Shown: positions 23,538 to 32,819, numbered from the stretch's first letter. The stretch is 33,197 nt of DNA from Paludibacteraceae bacterium (GCA_024401565.1 JAKSKU010000027.1:1-33197), one strand, 5' to 3'. Notes: generated from the letters alone by a model not told the origin. A program made the numbers and translations.

Positions 23538-24302
23538 ATGAATAAGGAAAATTTCGTAGGAATCATTCCTGCAAGATATGCGTCGACGCGTTTCCCAGGC
23601 AAACCGTTGGCATCCATCGGTGGAAAACTGATGATTCAGAGAGTGTATGAGCAGGCATCCAAAGTGCTTGATTTGGTCTACGTCGCTACTGACGACCAGC
23701 GTATCTACGACGCTGTTGTAGGCTTCGGAGGCAAGGCAATCATGACCAGCGACAAGCATAAGAGTGGAACCGACCGTATCTGCGAGGCATACGAGAAAAG
23801 CGGTTGCAACAGAGAGGTGGTAGTTAATATCCAGGGAGATGAACCGTTTATCATGCCAAGCCAGATCAGCACTGTTTGTGACCTATTCGACGCTCCAGAC
23901 ACTCAGATCGCAACACTTGTAAAACCATTCTCTGCAAACGACTCAATCGCCGACCTTGAGAATCCTAATTCTCCTAAAGTGGTGATAGACGGTGCTAATA
24001 ATGCCGTCTACTTCTCACGCAGCGTCATTCCTTACTTGCGTGGTGTGGAGAAGAGCGAGTGGCTTAAGAAACATACTTTCTTCAAGCATATTGGTCTGTA
24101 TGCCTACAAGGCAGACGTGCTAAAGCAAGTGACTAAGATGCCTCAGTCGACAAACGAAATCTGCGAAAGTCTAGAACAGCTTCGTTGGATAGACAACGGA
24201 TTAAAAATCAAAGTTGGCCAGACAGAGACTCAAACAATCGGTATCGATACACCTGAGGATATGGCCAAGGCTGAAGAATTCCTTAAATCTATCGAAAAAT
24301 GA
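23538..24302 (+). CDS. kdsB: 3-deoxy-manno-octulosonate cytidylyltransferase
   Basis: 254 residues. KdsB activates KDO with CTP to CMP-KDO, needed to build the inner core of lipopolysaccharide. The nucleotide-binding start IIPARYASTRFPGKPLASIGGK, the VYVATDDQRI segment, SGTDRICEA, VVNIQGDEPF and HIGLYAYKADVL are all typical. Length and order fit the family. Its last codons overlap the next start by four bases. Confidence 0.96.
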   Translation: MNKENFVGIIPARYASTRFPGKPLASIGGKLMIQRVYEQASKVLDLVYVATDDQRIYDAVVGFGGKAIMTSDKHKSGTDRICEAYEKSGCNREVVVNIQGDEPFIMPSQISTVCDLFDAPDTQIATLVKPFSANDSIADLENPNSPKVVIDGANNAVYFSRSVIPYLRGVEKSEWLKKHTFFKHIGLYAYKADVLKQVTKMPQSTNEICESLEQLRWIDNGLKIKVGQTETQTIGIDTPEDMAKAEEFLKSIEK

Positions 24303-25606
24303 GCATGTTAGATCGATCTATCTGTCCTCCAATACATGATATCAAAAGCATCGTCGTTCCTGAAATTGAGACAATCAATCTCAAAAACGGATCGCGTCTT
24401 CACTGCATGAATGTCGGCACCGAAGAAGTGGTGCGTGTCACTGTGATTGTGGGTGTCGGACTGGATGTGCAAGAGGTTCCGCTAACCACACGTATGACAT
24501 CAAGCATGCTTTTTGAAGGAACCAAAAACATGACTCAATCTGAAGTCGCCGAGAAATTTGATTTCTACGGAGCCAGAAAAAGCATGTCGCCAGGAATGTA
24601 TGCGTCGTCATACGATCTTATCTCGCTGACCAAGCATCTTCCAAAAATCATTGATGTCTATGTCGACTCAATCTTCGCACCGGCATTCCGTGAGAATGAT
24701 TTCAAACGCATGTCCGAAATCATGAAGACAAACATGAAGGATCTTTTGAAACGAGTTGATTATTTGAGCGATAAGAATCTCGATTACATGCTTTTCGGGA
24801 AAAAAGCTAGATTGATCCATCCTGAGCAAGAAGATATAGAGAAGTTGACGGTAGACGATATGCGAAAGATGCATTCCGATTATTTCAACATCGAAAACGT
24901 TGAGTTTGTGGCATGCGGAATGATCACTGACGACGTGAAAAAGACACTGGTAGATACATTCTCCAATATAGCGCCTTCCGGACGTACACGCAAGACAGAC
25001 AATCCACTGGTATTGCCGAAGATGGACAACAAATACACATTTCTCCACAAGACAGGCGTGCAGGCAGGCGTATGTATCGGACGCCAACTGTTTGGAAGAA
25101 ACAACGAGGATGAAAACGGAGTACGTTTCCTAAACACAGTGTTCGGAGGCTATTTCGGCAGCCGTCTCTCTTCCAACATACGTGAAGAGAAGGGATACAC
25201 TTACGGCATCTATTCCGACGTCTCCATCAATAAGCATCACGGCACAATGACTATCTCCACACAATGCGACAACAAGTATGTGCAGAATGTGATAGACGAG
25301 ACTTTCAAAGAAATGGAGTCGCTTTGCAACGAAAATGTACCTGACGACGAACTGGAAAGAGTGAAAAACTATCTGCTCGGCACAATGTGCAGCAAATATG
25401 GCAACGCTCTTGCTTGGAATAGCGAGCTGATACGAGCCATAACTTCGGCCAACGGCGGTGATCTGTCGCTCTCATATATCAACGAGCATATCGACTATAT
25501 CCGCAACGCAACCGCTGATGATGTGAGACGCATGGCTCAAAAGTATCTTGCAAAAGATGACTTCTGTGTTTCTGTGGTCGCAGACAAAAACAAATTAAAT
25601 AAATAA
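24299..25606 (+). CDS. M16-family zinc peptidase homologue lacking the HxxEH motif
   Basis: 435 residues, two M16 modules of about 210 residues. The second has the conserved FGGYFGSRLSSNIREEKGYTYG region of M16B proteins. In the first, the position of the zinc motif (HxxEH before the MLFxGT segment) reads TRMTSSMLFEGT, so His, Glu and His are replaced by Arg65, Ser68 and Ser69. The protein therefore cannot bind zinc in the normal way. M16B enzymes often work as pairs of an active and an inactive subunit; no active partner is present here. No signal peptide is visible, so it is probably cytoplasmic. Its start overlaps kdsB by four bases, giving translational coupling. Confidence 0.88.
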   Translation: MSMLDRSICPPIHDIKSIVVPEIETINLKNGSRLHCMNVGTEEVVRVTVIVGVGLDVQEVPLTTRMTSSMLFEGTKNMTQSEVAEKFDFYGARKSMSPGMYASSYDLISLTKHLPKIIDVYVDSIFAPAFRENDFKRMSEIMKTNMKDLLKRVDYLSDKNLDYMLFGKKARLIHPEQEDIEKLTVDDMRKMHSDYFNIENVEFVACGMITDDVKKTLVDTFSNIAPSGRTRKTDNPLVLPKMDNKYTFLHKTGVQAGVCIGRQLFGRNNEDENGVRFLNTVFGGYFGSRLSSNIREEKGYTYGIYSDVSINKHHGTMTISTQCDNKYVQNVIDETFKEMESLCNENVPDDELERVKNYLLGTMCSKYGNALAWNSELIRAITSANGGDLSLSYINEHIDYIRNATADDVRRMAQKYLAKDDFCVSVVADKNKLNK

Positions 25607-25612
25607 CATAAG

Positions 25613-25633
25613 GGGCAGGCATTGAGTCTGCCC
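25613..25633 (+). terminator. Weak hairpin between the M16 and MBL genes
   Basis: GGGCAG (25613-25618) pairs with CTGCCC (25628-25633); the following AATTTAATT is a poor T tract. It may only attenuate transcription into the MBL gene, which starts 12 bases later. Confidence 0.45.
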
Positions 25634-25644
25634 AATTTAATTAA

Positions 25645-26469
25645 ATGAAAATCAAAATAATAGTAGATAATTACGCCACTCAAAGCATTGTCTTTGCCGA
25701 ACATGGTTTTTCTGCGTTGATTTGCGACGGAGATAACAACATTTTGTTCGACACAGCATCCGGATCCTTGGCTTTGCTCCATAATCTCGAATGCTTTAAG
25801 GTGGCTGTAGAAGATATCTCATCCGTAGTGTTGAGCCACGGACATAACGACCATAGCGGAGGTGTTGTGACGTTGATGAACCGCGAGAATGATCAATCAG
25901 GCCGGGAAAAATGCCAATTCTGGGCAGGAAAAGGTTTTGACGTGGCTCGTACAGGCCGACGTGGTGTGGATATAGGGTTGAAACTGACTGCTGAGCAGAA
26001 GTCGAGATTTAAAATTGTGGATGGAAAAATCGCGTTGACGGAGAATGTCTATGCTGTATCTGCCAAAGACTGTGAGCTGACAGATTTATCGCATATCGAT
26101 GATTTTTATATTCTATCAGATGATGAGCACCGCGTCTCAGATAATTTCGACGACGAAGTGTATATGGTATGTCTGCACGACGGCAAAATGAGCATCATCA
26201 CGGGATGCGCGCACCGCGGCGTCACCAACATCGTGCGTCATGCGCAAAAAATGTTCAATCTTCCTGTCGACACCATAATCGGCGGATTCCACACACTCCA
26301 CGATTCACAGGATAAATTGGCCAAACTGGCAGCAGAACTGCAGGCTATCGCTCCACGACAGATCATATGCGGACACTGCACAGGTGTGGAATCGTATGCA
26401 GCATTGAAAACATTATTGCCAGAAACAGTGATGACGCACACACAAGTCGGCATGAACATTTTCGTTTGA
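25645..26469 (+). CDS. Metallo-beta-lactamase fold hydrolase (dihydropterin phosphate synthase-like group)
   Basis: 274 residues. The metal motif HGHNDH (His65, His67, Asp69, His70) follows a beta-rich start with LFDTASG. Later metal ligands are in TGCAHRGVTN (His about 191) and near the end ICGHCTG. This architecture with GGFH before the last ligand is that of the MBL group annotated as 7,8-dihydropterin-6-methyl-4-(beta-D-ribofuranosyl)-aminobenzene-5'-phosphate synthase, an archaeal cofactor enzyme. In Bacteroidota the same fold is likely a general phosphoester or lactone hydrolase, and the substrate is unknown. Convergent with the hydrolase gene 30 bases downstream. Confidence 0.85.
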   Translation: MKIKIIVDNYATQSIVFAEHGFSALICDGDNNILFDTASGSLALLHNLECFKVAVEDISSVVLSHGHNDHSGGVVTLMNRENDQSGREKCQFWAGKGFDVARTGRRGVDIGLKLTAEQKSRFKIVDGKIALTENVYAVSAKDCELTDLSHIDDFYILSDDEHRVSDNFDDEVYMVCLHDGKMSIITGCAHRGVTNIVRHAQKMFNLPVDTIIGGFHTLHDSQDKLAKLAAELQAIAPRQIICGHCTGVESYAALKTLLPETVMTHTQVGMNIFV

Positions 26470-26499
26470 GGCACCGAATTCGGATAGGCAAAACTTATT

Positions 26500-27393
26500 T
26501 CAATACGATTTTTTGATATTCTCCGGATGAAGAGTCAGCCACTCAAGCAAAACCTTATTAAACAGATCTTTTTGCTCCATATTAACCATGTGGCCACAAT
26601 CGGAAAACTTTATCTGGCTGGAATTAGGAAGATAATCCAACATTCTGCTTCGTCCCGCTCCCTCTTTTTCTCCATATATGATTAGCGAAGGCACTGTAGG
26701 CTTTGTCTCCTTTAGTTTGGCCCAGGCCTCCAAACCATAGTAAACACGAGCAGTGACATGTTGAGACTGCCAAGCCCCCCACTCCATAATCATTCTTGTA
26801 AGTTCCTCACGCATTTCCTCGCCATGTGAACCAGCTCTCTTGATCAACTGTTCCACGCGATTCTTCTTATACGCTTCCCATGATCCGGCATTCTGAAAAC
26901 TCTTTTTATTATTCAGACGCTGCCTTTCGCGCTCTTCACGCGTCTTTGGCTGCGACGGGCCAGGACGGTTACAAATCTCACCGGCAACCATCATGCAAGT
27001 ATGCAGACGCTGCGGACACATAGCCACCATATCACCGGCAATGTATGCGCCCATAGACAATCCAACAACGTGGGCCTTATCAATCTTGAGCGAATCCATC
27101 ATCTCCACTATATCATCGGCATACGTGAACTCTACACCTTCAATCGGATCGGAAGAGAGTCCATAACCACGGAAATCAGGCACAATGACACGAAAACTGT
27201 CTTTCAGCACATTGATCTGCTCCTTCCACATTCTGCCATCCAGAGTGTGGCCATGAAGCAGCAACACAACCTCTCCTTCTCCGTATTCATCGTAGTATAT
27301 TTGAGCACCGTCATGCAGTGTCATTCTTTTTCCTTCTGCCAACAAAGACAAACAGAAAAACACGGAAAGCAAAAAAGCCCAAATACGTTTCAT
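26500..27393 (-). CDS. Secreted alpha/beta-fold hydrolase
   Basis: 297 residues with an N-terminal signal segment (WAFLLSVFFCLSLLAEG). The fold is clear: VVLLLHGHTLDGRMW (oxyanion region), VIVPDFRGYGLS, nucleophile elbow GLSMGAY with Ser113, and GHMVN with catalytic His268. The acid position after the strand PSLIIYG is GEKEGAG, so Glu244 may replace the usual Asp. A Lys/Arg-rich insertion (about 150-190) forms the cap. Likely an esterase or peptidase-like enzyme of the periplasm; the substrate is unknown. It is the last gene of a minus-strand unit, nine bases after the lipoprotein gene. Confidence 0.88.
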   Translation of the reverse strand: MKRIWAFLLSVFFCLSLLAEGKRMTLHDGAQIYYDEYGEGEVVLLLHGHTLDGRMWKEQINVLKDSFRVIVPDFRGYGLSSDPIEGVEFTYADDIVEMMDSLKIDKAHVVGLSMGAYIAGDMVAMCPQRLHTCMMVAGEICNRPGPSQPKTREERERQRLNNKKSFQNAGSWEAYKKNRVEQLIKRAGSHGEEMREELTRMIMEWGAWQSQHVTARVYYGLEAWAKLKETKPTVPSLIIYGEKEGAGRSRMLDYLPNSSQIKFSDCGHMVNMEQKDLFNKVLLEWLTLHPENIKKSY

Positions 27394-27402
27394 CTCACCT
27401 AC

Positions 27403-28581
27403 TTATTTATTCTCCTTTTTTCTTGCAACACACCAGTTTGACTGATGGTTATAACCGATTCTGATTGGCAACGGCTTGATTGACGAGCATGTGTCATACA
27501 CCTCTTCCAAATCAGTCTGATACGTCTTTGGCTTGAATATGTTGATCGGCTTCACATATTTTCCGTAAAGCTGGACATCCCAGTTATCCTTGAAAAATCT
27601 GTATGGGATACCAGAATCGTCCTCCAACACAGCAAAAGAATAGTCAAGAATGATGTTTCTCATCTTTGAGAAGTAAGCCTCATGCAACAAGTAAGACGCT
27701 GCTTTCAAATAAGTCACCACCTCATATTTAGGCAATGTCGTATCCAAATAAGTCTGCAAATTCTGCGGAAAACCCTGATTGTTGACGTTTCCCGAGAAAT
27801 AATACAAAGTCTGCTCATGCAATGGAGTCTCTTTTTTAAAAAACTTGAACTCCACCATTCTGCGTTTCTTATCACCGACTGCGTCAACGACAGCGCCTGT
27901 CGAATCAATCTCCACATCACGAGTAGAGATAATCTGGCAATCCTTCATCGCCATCAACATTGAAATAACAGGAGCAGTACCGTCGATCTCCTCACTGTTA
28001 AAATCATTTTTCATAGACAAAGTACGGAAGAAACTGCTGCGCATATAGATCTTCAGCGACTTTGTATACATATCGAAGTAACGCTTATCAGCATTGATAG
28101 TTGTATCCATTTTTCCTGGTGGTTCCAAACCGACCATGAAATAATAGTCAGCGTCTGGAAACAAAGAGATAGGATACAAGAAATCAGGGCCACTGAACGG
28201 ATAAAACACAAAATTGCATCTCTCACGCAAATCGCTCATGTCCGCGCCAACCAAAGAGTCAGCCTTTGCAAGCGTAGAAAAACTCTTTTTCTTAAGGTCG
28301 CCTATCTGTTTTGAATACTTTGCCCAAGCAATATTCTGATCCTTAGACAACGCCAATGTATCACAGTTTAATCCAGCGTAAAAACTAGCGGCCAGATTAA
28401 TCTGCGAATCAGCGACAAGCGGCACCACCGTGTCTTCCTTCACCTCCGGAACAGTGTCAACAACTACCGACACTGTGTCGACAGGCTCAACCGGCAGTGT
28501 TTGGTTTCCCGCTTTTTCATTTGCGCAAGAGGCAAACAACAAAGAGAACAAAATTGCTTTAAAGCAAAATTTCTTATTCAT
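27403..28581 (-). CDS. Lipoprotein of unknown function
   Basis: 392 residues. The signal peptide ends in the lipobox FASC (Cys19), followed by a Val/Asp/Pro/Thr-rich linker to about residue 60 that is probably disordered. I do not recognise the folded part. It contains CNFVFYPFSGPDFLYPISLFPDADYY and FMVGLEPPG segments (about 120-155) and aromatic, strand-rich stretches. It sits between the APC permease gene (16-base gap upstream) and the secreted hydrolase gene (nine-base gap downstream), so all three are probably one transcript. Confidence 0.8.
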   Translation of the reverse strand: MNKKFCFKAILFSLLFASCANEKAGNQTLPVEPVDTVSVVVDTVPEVKEDTVVPLVADSQINLAASFYAGLNCDTLALSKDQNIAWAKYSKQIGDLKKKSFSTLAKADSLVGADMSDLRERCNFVFYPFSGPDFLYPISLFPDADYYFMVGLEPPGKMDTTINADKRYFDMYTKSLKIYMRSSFFRTLSMKNDFNSEEIDGTAPVISMLMAMKDCQIISTRDVEIDSTGAVVDAVGDKKRRMVEFKFFKKETPLHEQTLYYFSGNVNNQGFPQNLQTYLDTTLPKYEVVTYLKAASYLLHEAYFSKMRNIILDYSFAVLEDDSGIPYRFFKDNWDVQLYGKYVKPINIFKPKTYQTDLEEVYDTCSSIKPLPIRIGYNHQSNWCVARKKENK

Positions 28582-28597
28582 ATATCATCAATCAAAT

Positions 28598-29935
28598 TTA
28601 TTCAACAAAATCAGAATGGTACACTTTATTGATACCATAGAATACCAATCCCATCAAGATTGTTCCAAAGCTAAGAATCATTGTCCATGGAGCGTCCTGT
28701 GTATGATCAACAAACGTCACTACATAATCGTTATACATCATGTATATGATAGACCACAAGATAATGACACAGAACAAAATGGCAGGCAACGGATAAGCCC
28801 ACGTCTTGTACGGACGGTAAACATCAGGGAAACGATATCTGTGAACTATCACTCCGCCAACAGTCAGCAACGCACAGAACGACAAAACAATACCTGTATA
28901 TTGAGTGATAAGCTGGAAAGATCCCGTCAACAACATAATTGAGCTAATGGCATATTGCGTCCAAATAGCAAACGAAGGACATCCATTCTTATTCTTTTTA
29001 GTCAAAAAGCCGAACAATCGATAATCCTCTCCCATCGTAACAGCCACACGCGGACCGACATAGACCATCGAACTGATGCTCGACACCAACATGACTGTGA
29101 TCAGAATACCCATTATCTCTCCGCCCTTAACTCCAAATATATGCTTGGCGCTGATCAATCCTATCTCAATCTGCCCAACCATCTCTTCTACCGGTGTGGT
29201 GCGAAGAAACACCATGTTCAAGCAAAGGTATAAAACGATGACAAACAATGTGCTCGACAATAGAGCCAAAGGCACATTGCGACGCGGATTCTCTATATCT
29301 CCCGCTATATAAGCTGCCGCATTCCATCCTGAATACGCATAATAAACCCAGATCAAAGAGACAGCGAATGCAGGCGACAAAACATCACCGATCTTAAACT
29401 CTGACATAGAATCAAAATTGGCGGCACCGTCTGGAGAGACAATCAGACCAGCCAAGATGAACACCAAGATTATAGCGATCTTTACTGTGGTCAGGATATT
29501 TTGCGTTTTCGTTCCGACGTGGGTATTAATGGCATGCAGCAATGTTATCAGCGTCAGCATCACCATAGCAAACACAGTCTTGTCTATAGATGGGAATATA
29601 CTGCACAGGTATGAACTCATAGCCATGCTGGACAAAGCCACAGGCGCAGCAAAACCAACTATCAAAGAGGTCCAACCAGACATAAATCCCACTGCAGGAT
29701 GATATATGACTGAAAGATAGTGGTATTCACCTCCAGAACGTGGCATGGCGGCCCCTAACTCACTATAAACAATAGCTCCACAAAAAGCAGCCAATCCACC
29801 CATAAGCCATATCAATGCTATGTAAATTGGATTTGTTAAAGAAAGAAGCTGAAAGCCTAAAGTAGTGAAGACACCCGTGCCTATCATATTAGCAATGACA
29901 AACGTAGATGCTGTTTTTGTTCCTATCTTTTTCAT
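28598..29935 (-). CDS. APC superfamily amino-acid permease
   Basis: 445 residues with about 12 membrane helices. The first helix carries the IGTGVF signature of the amino acid-polyamine-organocation family, where the backbone binds the substrate amino group. The segment YSELGAAMPRSGGEYHYL is the family's second-to-third helix motif. Substrate and direction cannot be read from the sequence; the LAT-like sub-branch exchanging neutral amino acids is a reasonable guess. It is the first gene of a unit with the lipoprotein and the secreted hydrolase. Its leader is unusually long if the box at 30257-30264 is the promoter. Confidence 0.92.
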   Translation of the reverse strand: MKKIGTKTASTFVIANMIGTGVFTTLGFQLLSLTNPIYIALIWLMGGLAAFCGAIVYSELGAAMPRSGGEYHYLSVIYHPAVGFMSGWTSLIVGFAAPVALSSMAMSSYLCSIFPSIDKTVFAMVMLTLITLLHAINTHVGTKTQNILTTVKIAIILVFILAGLIVSPDGAANFDSMSEFKIGDVLSPAFAVSLIWVYYAYSGWNAAAYIAGDIENPRRNVPLALLSSTLFVIVLYLCLNMVFLRTTPVEEMVGQIEIGLISAKHIFGVKGGEIMGILITVMLVSSISSMVYVGPRVAVTMGEDYRLFGFLTKKNKNGCPSFAIWTQYAISSIMLLTGSFQLITQYTGIVLSFCALLTVGGVIVHRYRFPDVYRPYKTWAYPLPAILFCVIILWSIIYMMYNDYVVTFVDHTQDAPWTMILSFGTILMGLVFYGINKVYHSDFVE

Positions 29936-30370
29936 ATAAAATTACAACAGGAATATTCTGTGAATGTGATTTTGTCTGACGACTAGAAATCAACACCTAA
30001 TAAACCTCAATAACGCAACGCAATATTTAACTGTTTTGTTGATCTTTCTTTTTGACTGACATTATATATCTCACACAAAAAGCATAAGCCTTTTCTGCAT
30101 TCCCGACACTTATATTTTGCCGTCAATCAAAATGTTTTTATAATAAAGAGATTTACTGCTGTTGTTCCAATACTCGGACCGTCAATAGTCTGTCTGAAAC
30201 AAAACCCTAAAACAAGAGCGTTTGTACAACTCGCATATAAATGCCTTATTTTTTTGCAAAGGTAAATAATTTTTTCCGAATTTTATAGTAAGAAGCAAAC
30301 ACAAGAAACATCATGCTGTATCTTTTAATATATTTTAAGTTTCTTTTTGGAGATCACATATAGAATCCAA
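29936..30370. other. Gene-free region upstream of the APC permease
   Basis: About 435 bases without a convincing gene. It holds a -7 box on the minus strand (30257-30264), giving a leader of about 310 bases. The leader has a small hairpin (30077-30094 on the minus strand) but I recognised no riboswitch consensus or leader peptide with amino-acid codon runs. Confidence 0.6.
30257..30264 (-). promoter_or_regulatory. -7 box upstream of the APC permease unit
   Basis: TACCTTTG on the minus strand is a perfect -7 box. No clear TTTG lies 18-20 bases upstream. It is the best TAnnTTTG match in this 490-base interval. Confidence 0.5.
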
Positions 30371-30404
30371 TAAAAAAGGTGAGTTTCGCTAAAAACTCAC
30401 CTTT
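30371..30404 (-). terminator. Rho-independent terminator of the surface lipoprotein unit
   Basis: AAAGGTGAGTTT (30375-30386) pairs perfectly with AAACTCACCTTT (30393-30404). On the minus strand it ends in a T run. It lies 24 bases after the stop of the lipoprotein gene. Confidence 0.92.
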
Positions 30405-30428
30405 CTGTATCAACTATAAACTAAATGT

Positions 30429-31865
30429 TTACTCTGCAGCTGTATAATCATAAATTGGACGGATTGGGAATCCACAACGACGGCTCAATGTGGTCATACC
30501 ATTACCTTCGCTCTCGCTGAAATCCAAATTCCAAGACAAGTAGTCGTTAGTATTGAAAGGCATACCAGACCAATACCATCCACGAGATCCTCTATCTTTA
30601 GTCTGGAAATCCTCCTTCATACCGGCAGCTGGCAAGAAGATAGAATTATCGTTACCCTCAACCTTACTTTCAATCAAATATCCGTTAGAAGCGCCAACCT
30701 TTGTCCAAGTCCAATTACAATAATTCAACAACTCATTGAACTCCTCTCTTGTCGGCATTCTCCAACCCTTACCCCACTGTTTCTGAGCGACATCATAATT
30801 ACTTGTAAGAGCACCACCGTCTAAGCTAACATATCCGTTATACAACAGTTGCTCTACAGTCTTACCGAATGTAATGGAATTAGTCTCCGAATATTCTATT
30901 TTAGGTTCCAACTCACCCCATGCGAAATACGATCCTGTCTCTTCCGGTTTATTTGCACCGATATTGCAAGATGCCCATCTCTTACCGCTTGGCAAACCAA
31001 GATCAACACTATTATGTCCAGCAATAACAGAACCGCCATGAGTACCGTCGCTAGGGAACAGACCGTCTGATCCACTAACCTTTTCCCATGTTATACCGTC
31101 ATCATAAGAGACCATCAGATTACCGTCTTCAATCTTGAATGAAGGTGTCTTTCCATCCTGACCTATAGCAGAACCAATAGCTTCCCAATTGACACCGTTA
31201 TCGTATGAGACGTACCATACACCACTCTCTATCTTAATCTGAGGAGTGATACCATCTTGACCATCCTTACCGTTTTCACCAGTAGCCTGACCCAAGACAT
31301 CCCAAGTCTTGCCCTTGTCGTATGAGATCATCCAGTATCCATTCTCAATCTTCAAAAGAGGAGTGATACTTTCACCACCGTTTCCATTCTCTCCCTGATC
31401 TCCTTTATCACCTTTTGTTCCCTCAGCAAGAACCATCTTGCCATTCTCGTCTAGCAACCACTCTCCATCGATAGTCCAATAATGCAAACCATCCTCAGCG
31501 ATCTTAACGGAAATTTTAGGAATATATCCTCCTTCTCCAGCACCATTCAAGCCGTCCTTACCGTCCTTTCCATTCAAACCGTTGCGTAGTTCAACGAATT
31601 CACCGTCAGAAAAAGTTATGACGTAGCCATCCGCCATTCTGTATACAGAAGAGATGGTCACATTTTTTGCCTGCTCATGAAGAAGTTTCTTGATGTTCTC
31701 ACTGTTTCTGTTGATAGTCTCACACAAATCCTCAAGCACACTGACTCTTTTTTCAAGTCTGTACAATCTATTTCTGTCAGACACATCGTCTCTCTCTTCA
31801 CAACCCACAAAAATTGATAGTCCTAATACAATAGGGAGGGCTTTTAAAATATTCTTAATTCTCAT
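30429..31865 (-). CDS. Modular surface lipoprotein with collagen-like linkers and C-terminal FISUMP-type domain
   Basis: 478 residues. The signal peptide ends FVGC (Cys22), followed by EERDD, an acidic stretch like the surface-export signals of Bacteroidota lipoproteins. A coiled coil (about 28-68) and a SDGEFVELRNG segment match the PL29-type/DUF4988 N-terminal region. Short collagen-like linkers (GLNGKDGKDGLNG, GTKGDKGDQGENG, GENGKDGQDG) separate three copies of a module of about 20 residues (170-189, 209-229, 242-262) with the pattern KIE-G-W-VSYD-G--W. From about 284 a domain begins VDLGLPSGKRWASCNIGA and continues with WRMPTREEFNELLNYC, as in Fibrobacter major-paralogue-type domains. The last part of the unit, 12 bases after the barrel gene. 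Likely cell-surface; function unknown. Confidence 0.82.
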   Translation of the reverse strand: MRIKNILKALPIVLGLSIFVGCEERDDVSDRNRLYRLEKRVSVLEDLCETINRNSENIKKLLHEQAKNVTISSVYRMADGYVITFSDGEFVELRNGLNGKDGKDGLNGAGEGGYIPKISVKIAEDGLHYWTIDGEWLLDENGKMVLAEGTKGDKGDQGENGNGGESITPLLKIENGYWMISYDKGKTWDVLGQATGENGKDGQDGITPQIKIESGVWYVSYDNGVNWEAIGSAIGQDGKTPSFKIEDGNLMVSYDDGITWEKVSGSDGLFPSDGTHGGSVIAGHNSVDLGLPSGKRWASCNIGANKPEETGSYFAWGELEPKIEYSETNSITFGKTVEQLLYNGYVSLDGGALTSNYDVAQKQWGKGWRMPTREEFNELLNYCNWTWTKVGASNGYLIESKVEGNDNSIFLPAAGMKEDFQTKDRGSRGWYWSGMPFNTNDYLSWNLDFSESEGNGMTTLSRRCGFPIRPIYDYTAAE

Positions 31866-31877
31866 AATTAAATCCTA

Positions 31878-32690
31878 TTAACGAAAGTTGAATCCCATTA
31901 AGATCTGGAAACATCTATTTTTCAAATTTTTATAACCAAGCATAAGATTGTCGTCGCCATAAATGATATCTTTTTGGGATATATCGTATAGACCCAAATC
32001 GTATCTACAGCCTAGCATAACTTTTCTGATCATAACAGCAAGGCCGAATCTTACACCCGCGTCGAAACGGCTAAGAGAACCTTCTTTGAACACATCATAT
32101 TTGTGTTCCTCTCTAAACAAATCCATAGCCGAAGGATCCTCAGACACAAAAGTCTTAAGAGTACCACTCAAACCCATTGCGATATATCCTCCAGCCTTTG
32201 CTGTAATGGATAGAGACTCACGACCGATTCGGTGACACACCATTGCAGGAACCTCAATATAGTTTAACTTCGTCTCACTAGGTTCAAAATCCTTAAGCGA
32301 ATATCCTTTCTGGTTGAAGAAAGCACCGACTTCAGCGAACACATTTGATTCTCCAAACCAAATTTGGTCAACGACTCCAAAAGTAAAACCGGACACAGCT
32401 CCTGTATAGACACCCAAAGAAGCCACCTTGGATGAACTATATCCAAATCTAAGTCCGAATACATTTTTGTATTCTCCATCACGGCCTGATGATACATTGT
32501 TTGAAGCGAAAAAATCAGAGTCAAAATCATCCGAACTTGAAGACGATCTTACCTTCTGCTCTGTTTGCTCATTGTTTGGGGACATCTGCTCTGTTCCTAC
32601 AGACTGGTTTTCAATCACAACATTATCCTCTTGTGCAAAAGCAAACATAAAATTTAGTACAGCCAAAGCCGATACAAAAGTTTTTTTCAT
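31878..32690 (-). CDS. PorT-like outer-membrane beta-barrel protein
   Basis: 270 residues from ATG 32690 (MKKTFVSALAVLNFMFAFAQ signal peptide); the frame stays open 27 codons further upstream but the signal peptide decides the start. A low-complexity Gln/Glu/Ser/Asp linker (about 22-70) precedes the barrel: FGLRFGYSSSKVASLG, FTFGVVDQIWFGESNVFAEVG, LNYIEVPAMVCHRIG, ITAKAGGYIAMGL, FDAGVRFGLAVMIRKVMLGCRYDLGLYDI and an aromatic last strand. It resembles the barrel encoded at 22592-23374. It is the first gene of a unit with the surface lipoprotein, so it may anchor or interact with it; this is inference. Confidence 0.83.
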   Translation of the reverse strand: MKKTFVSALAVLNFMFAFAQEDNVVIENQSVGTEQMSPNNEQTEQKVRSSSSSDDFDSDFFASNNVSSGRDGEYKNVFGLRFGYSSSKVASLGVYTGAVSGFTFGVVDQIWFGESNVFAEVGAFFNQKGYSLKDFEPSETKLNYIEVPAMVCHRIGRESLSITAKAGGYIAMGLSGTLKTFVSEDPSAMDLFREEHKYDVFKEGSLSRFDAGVRFGLAVMIRKVMLGCRYDLGLYDISQKDIIYGDDNLMLGYKNLKNRCFQILMGFNFR

Positions 32691-32789
32691 ATGACCAATA
32701 GTTTCAATCCTTTTTGCTTGATTATTCGCATTACATCTCACACACTTCAAATTCATCCTTAGTTGCATCAATAATCAATTATCACGATG

Positions 32790-32819
32790 CAAAATTAGTT
32801 AATATTCCTAAAAAGCAAA
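32790..32819 (-). promoter_or_regulatory. Promoter of the barrel and surface-lipoprotein unit
   Basis: On the minus strand TTTG (32819-32816), 18 bases, then TAATTTTG (32797-32790). It gives a leader of about 90 bases. Two palindromes lie about 125-230 bases upstream. Confidence 0.6.

Noticed and set aside
28955-29702. Plus-strand ORFs within the permease region
   Set aside because: They are antisense to a complete APC permease with clear membrane helices.
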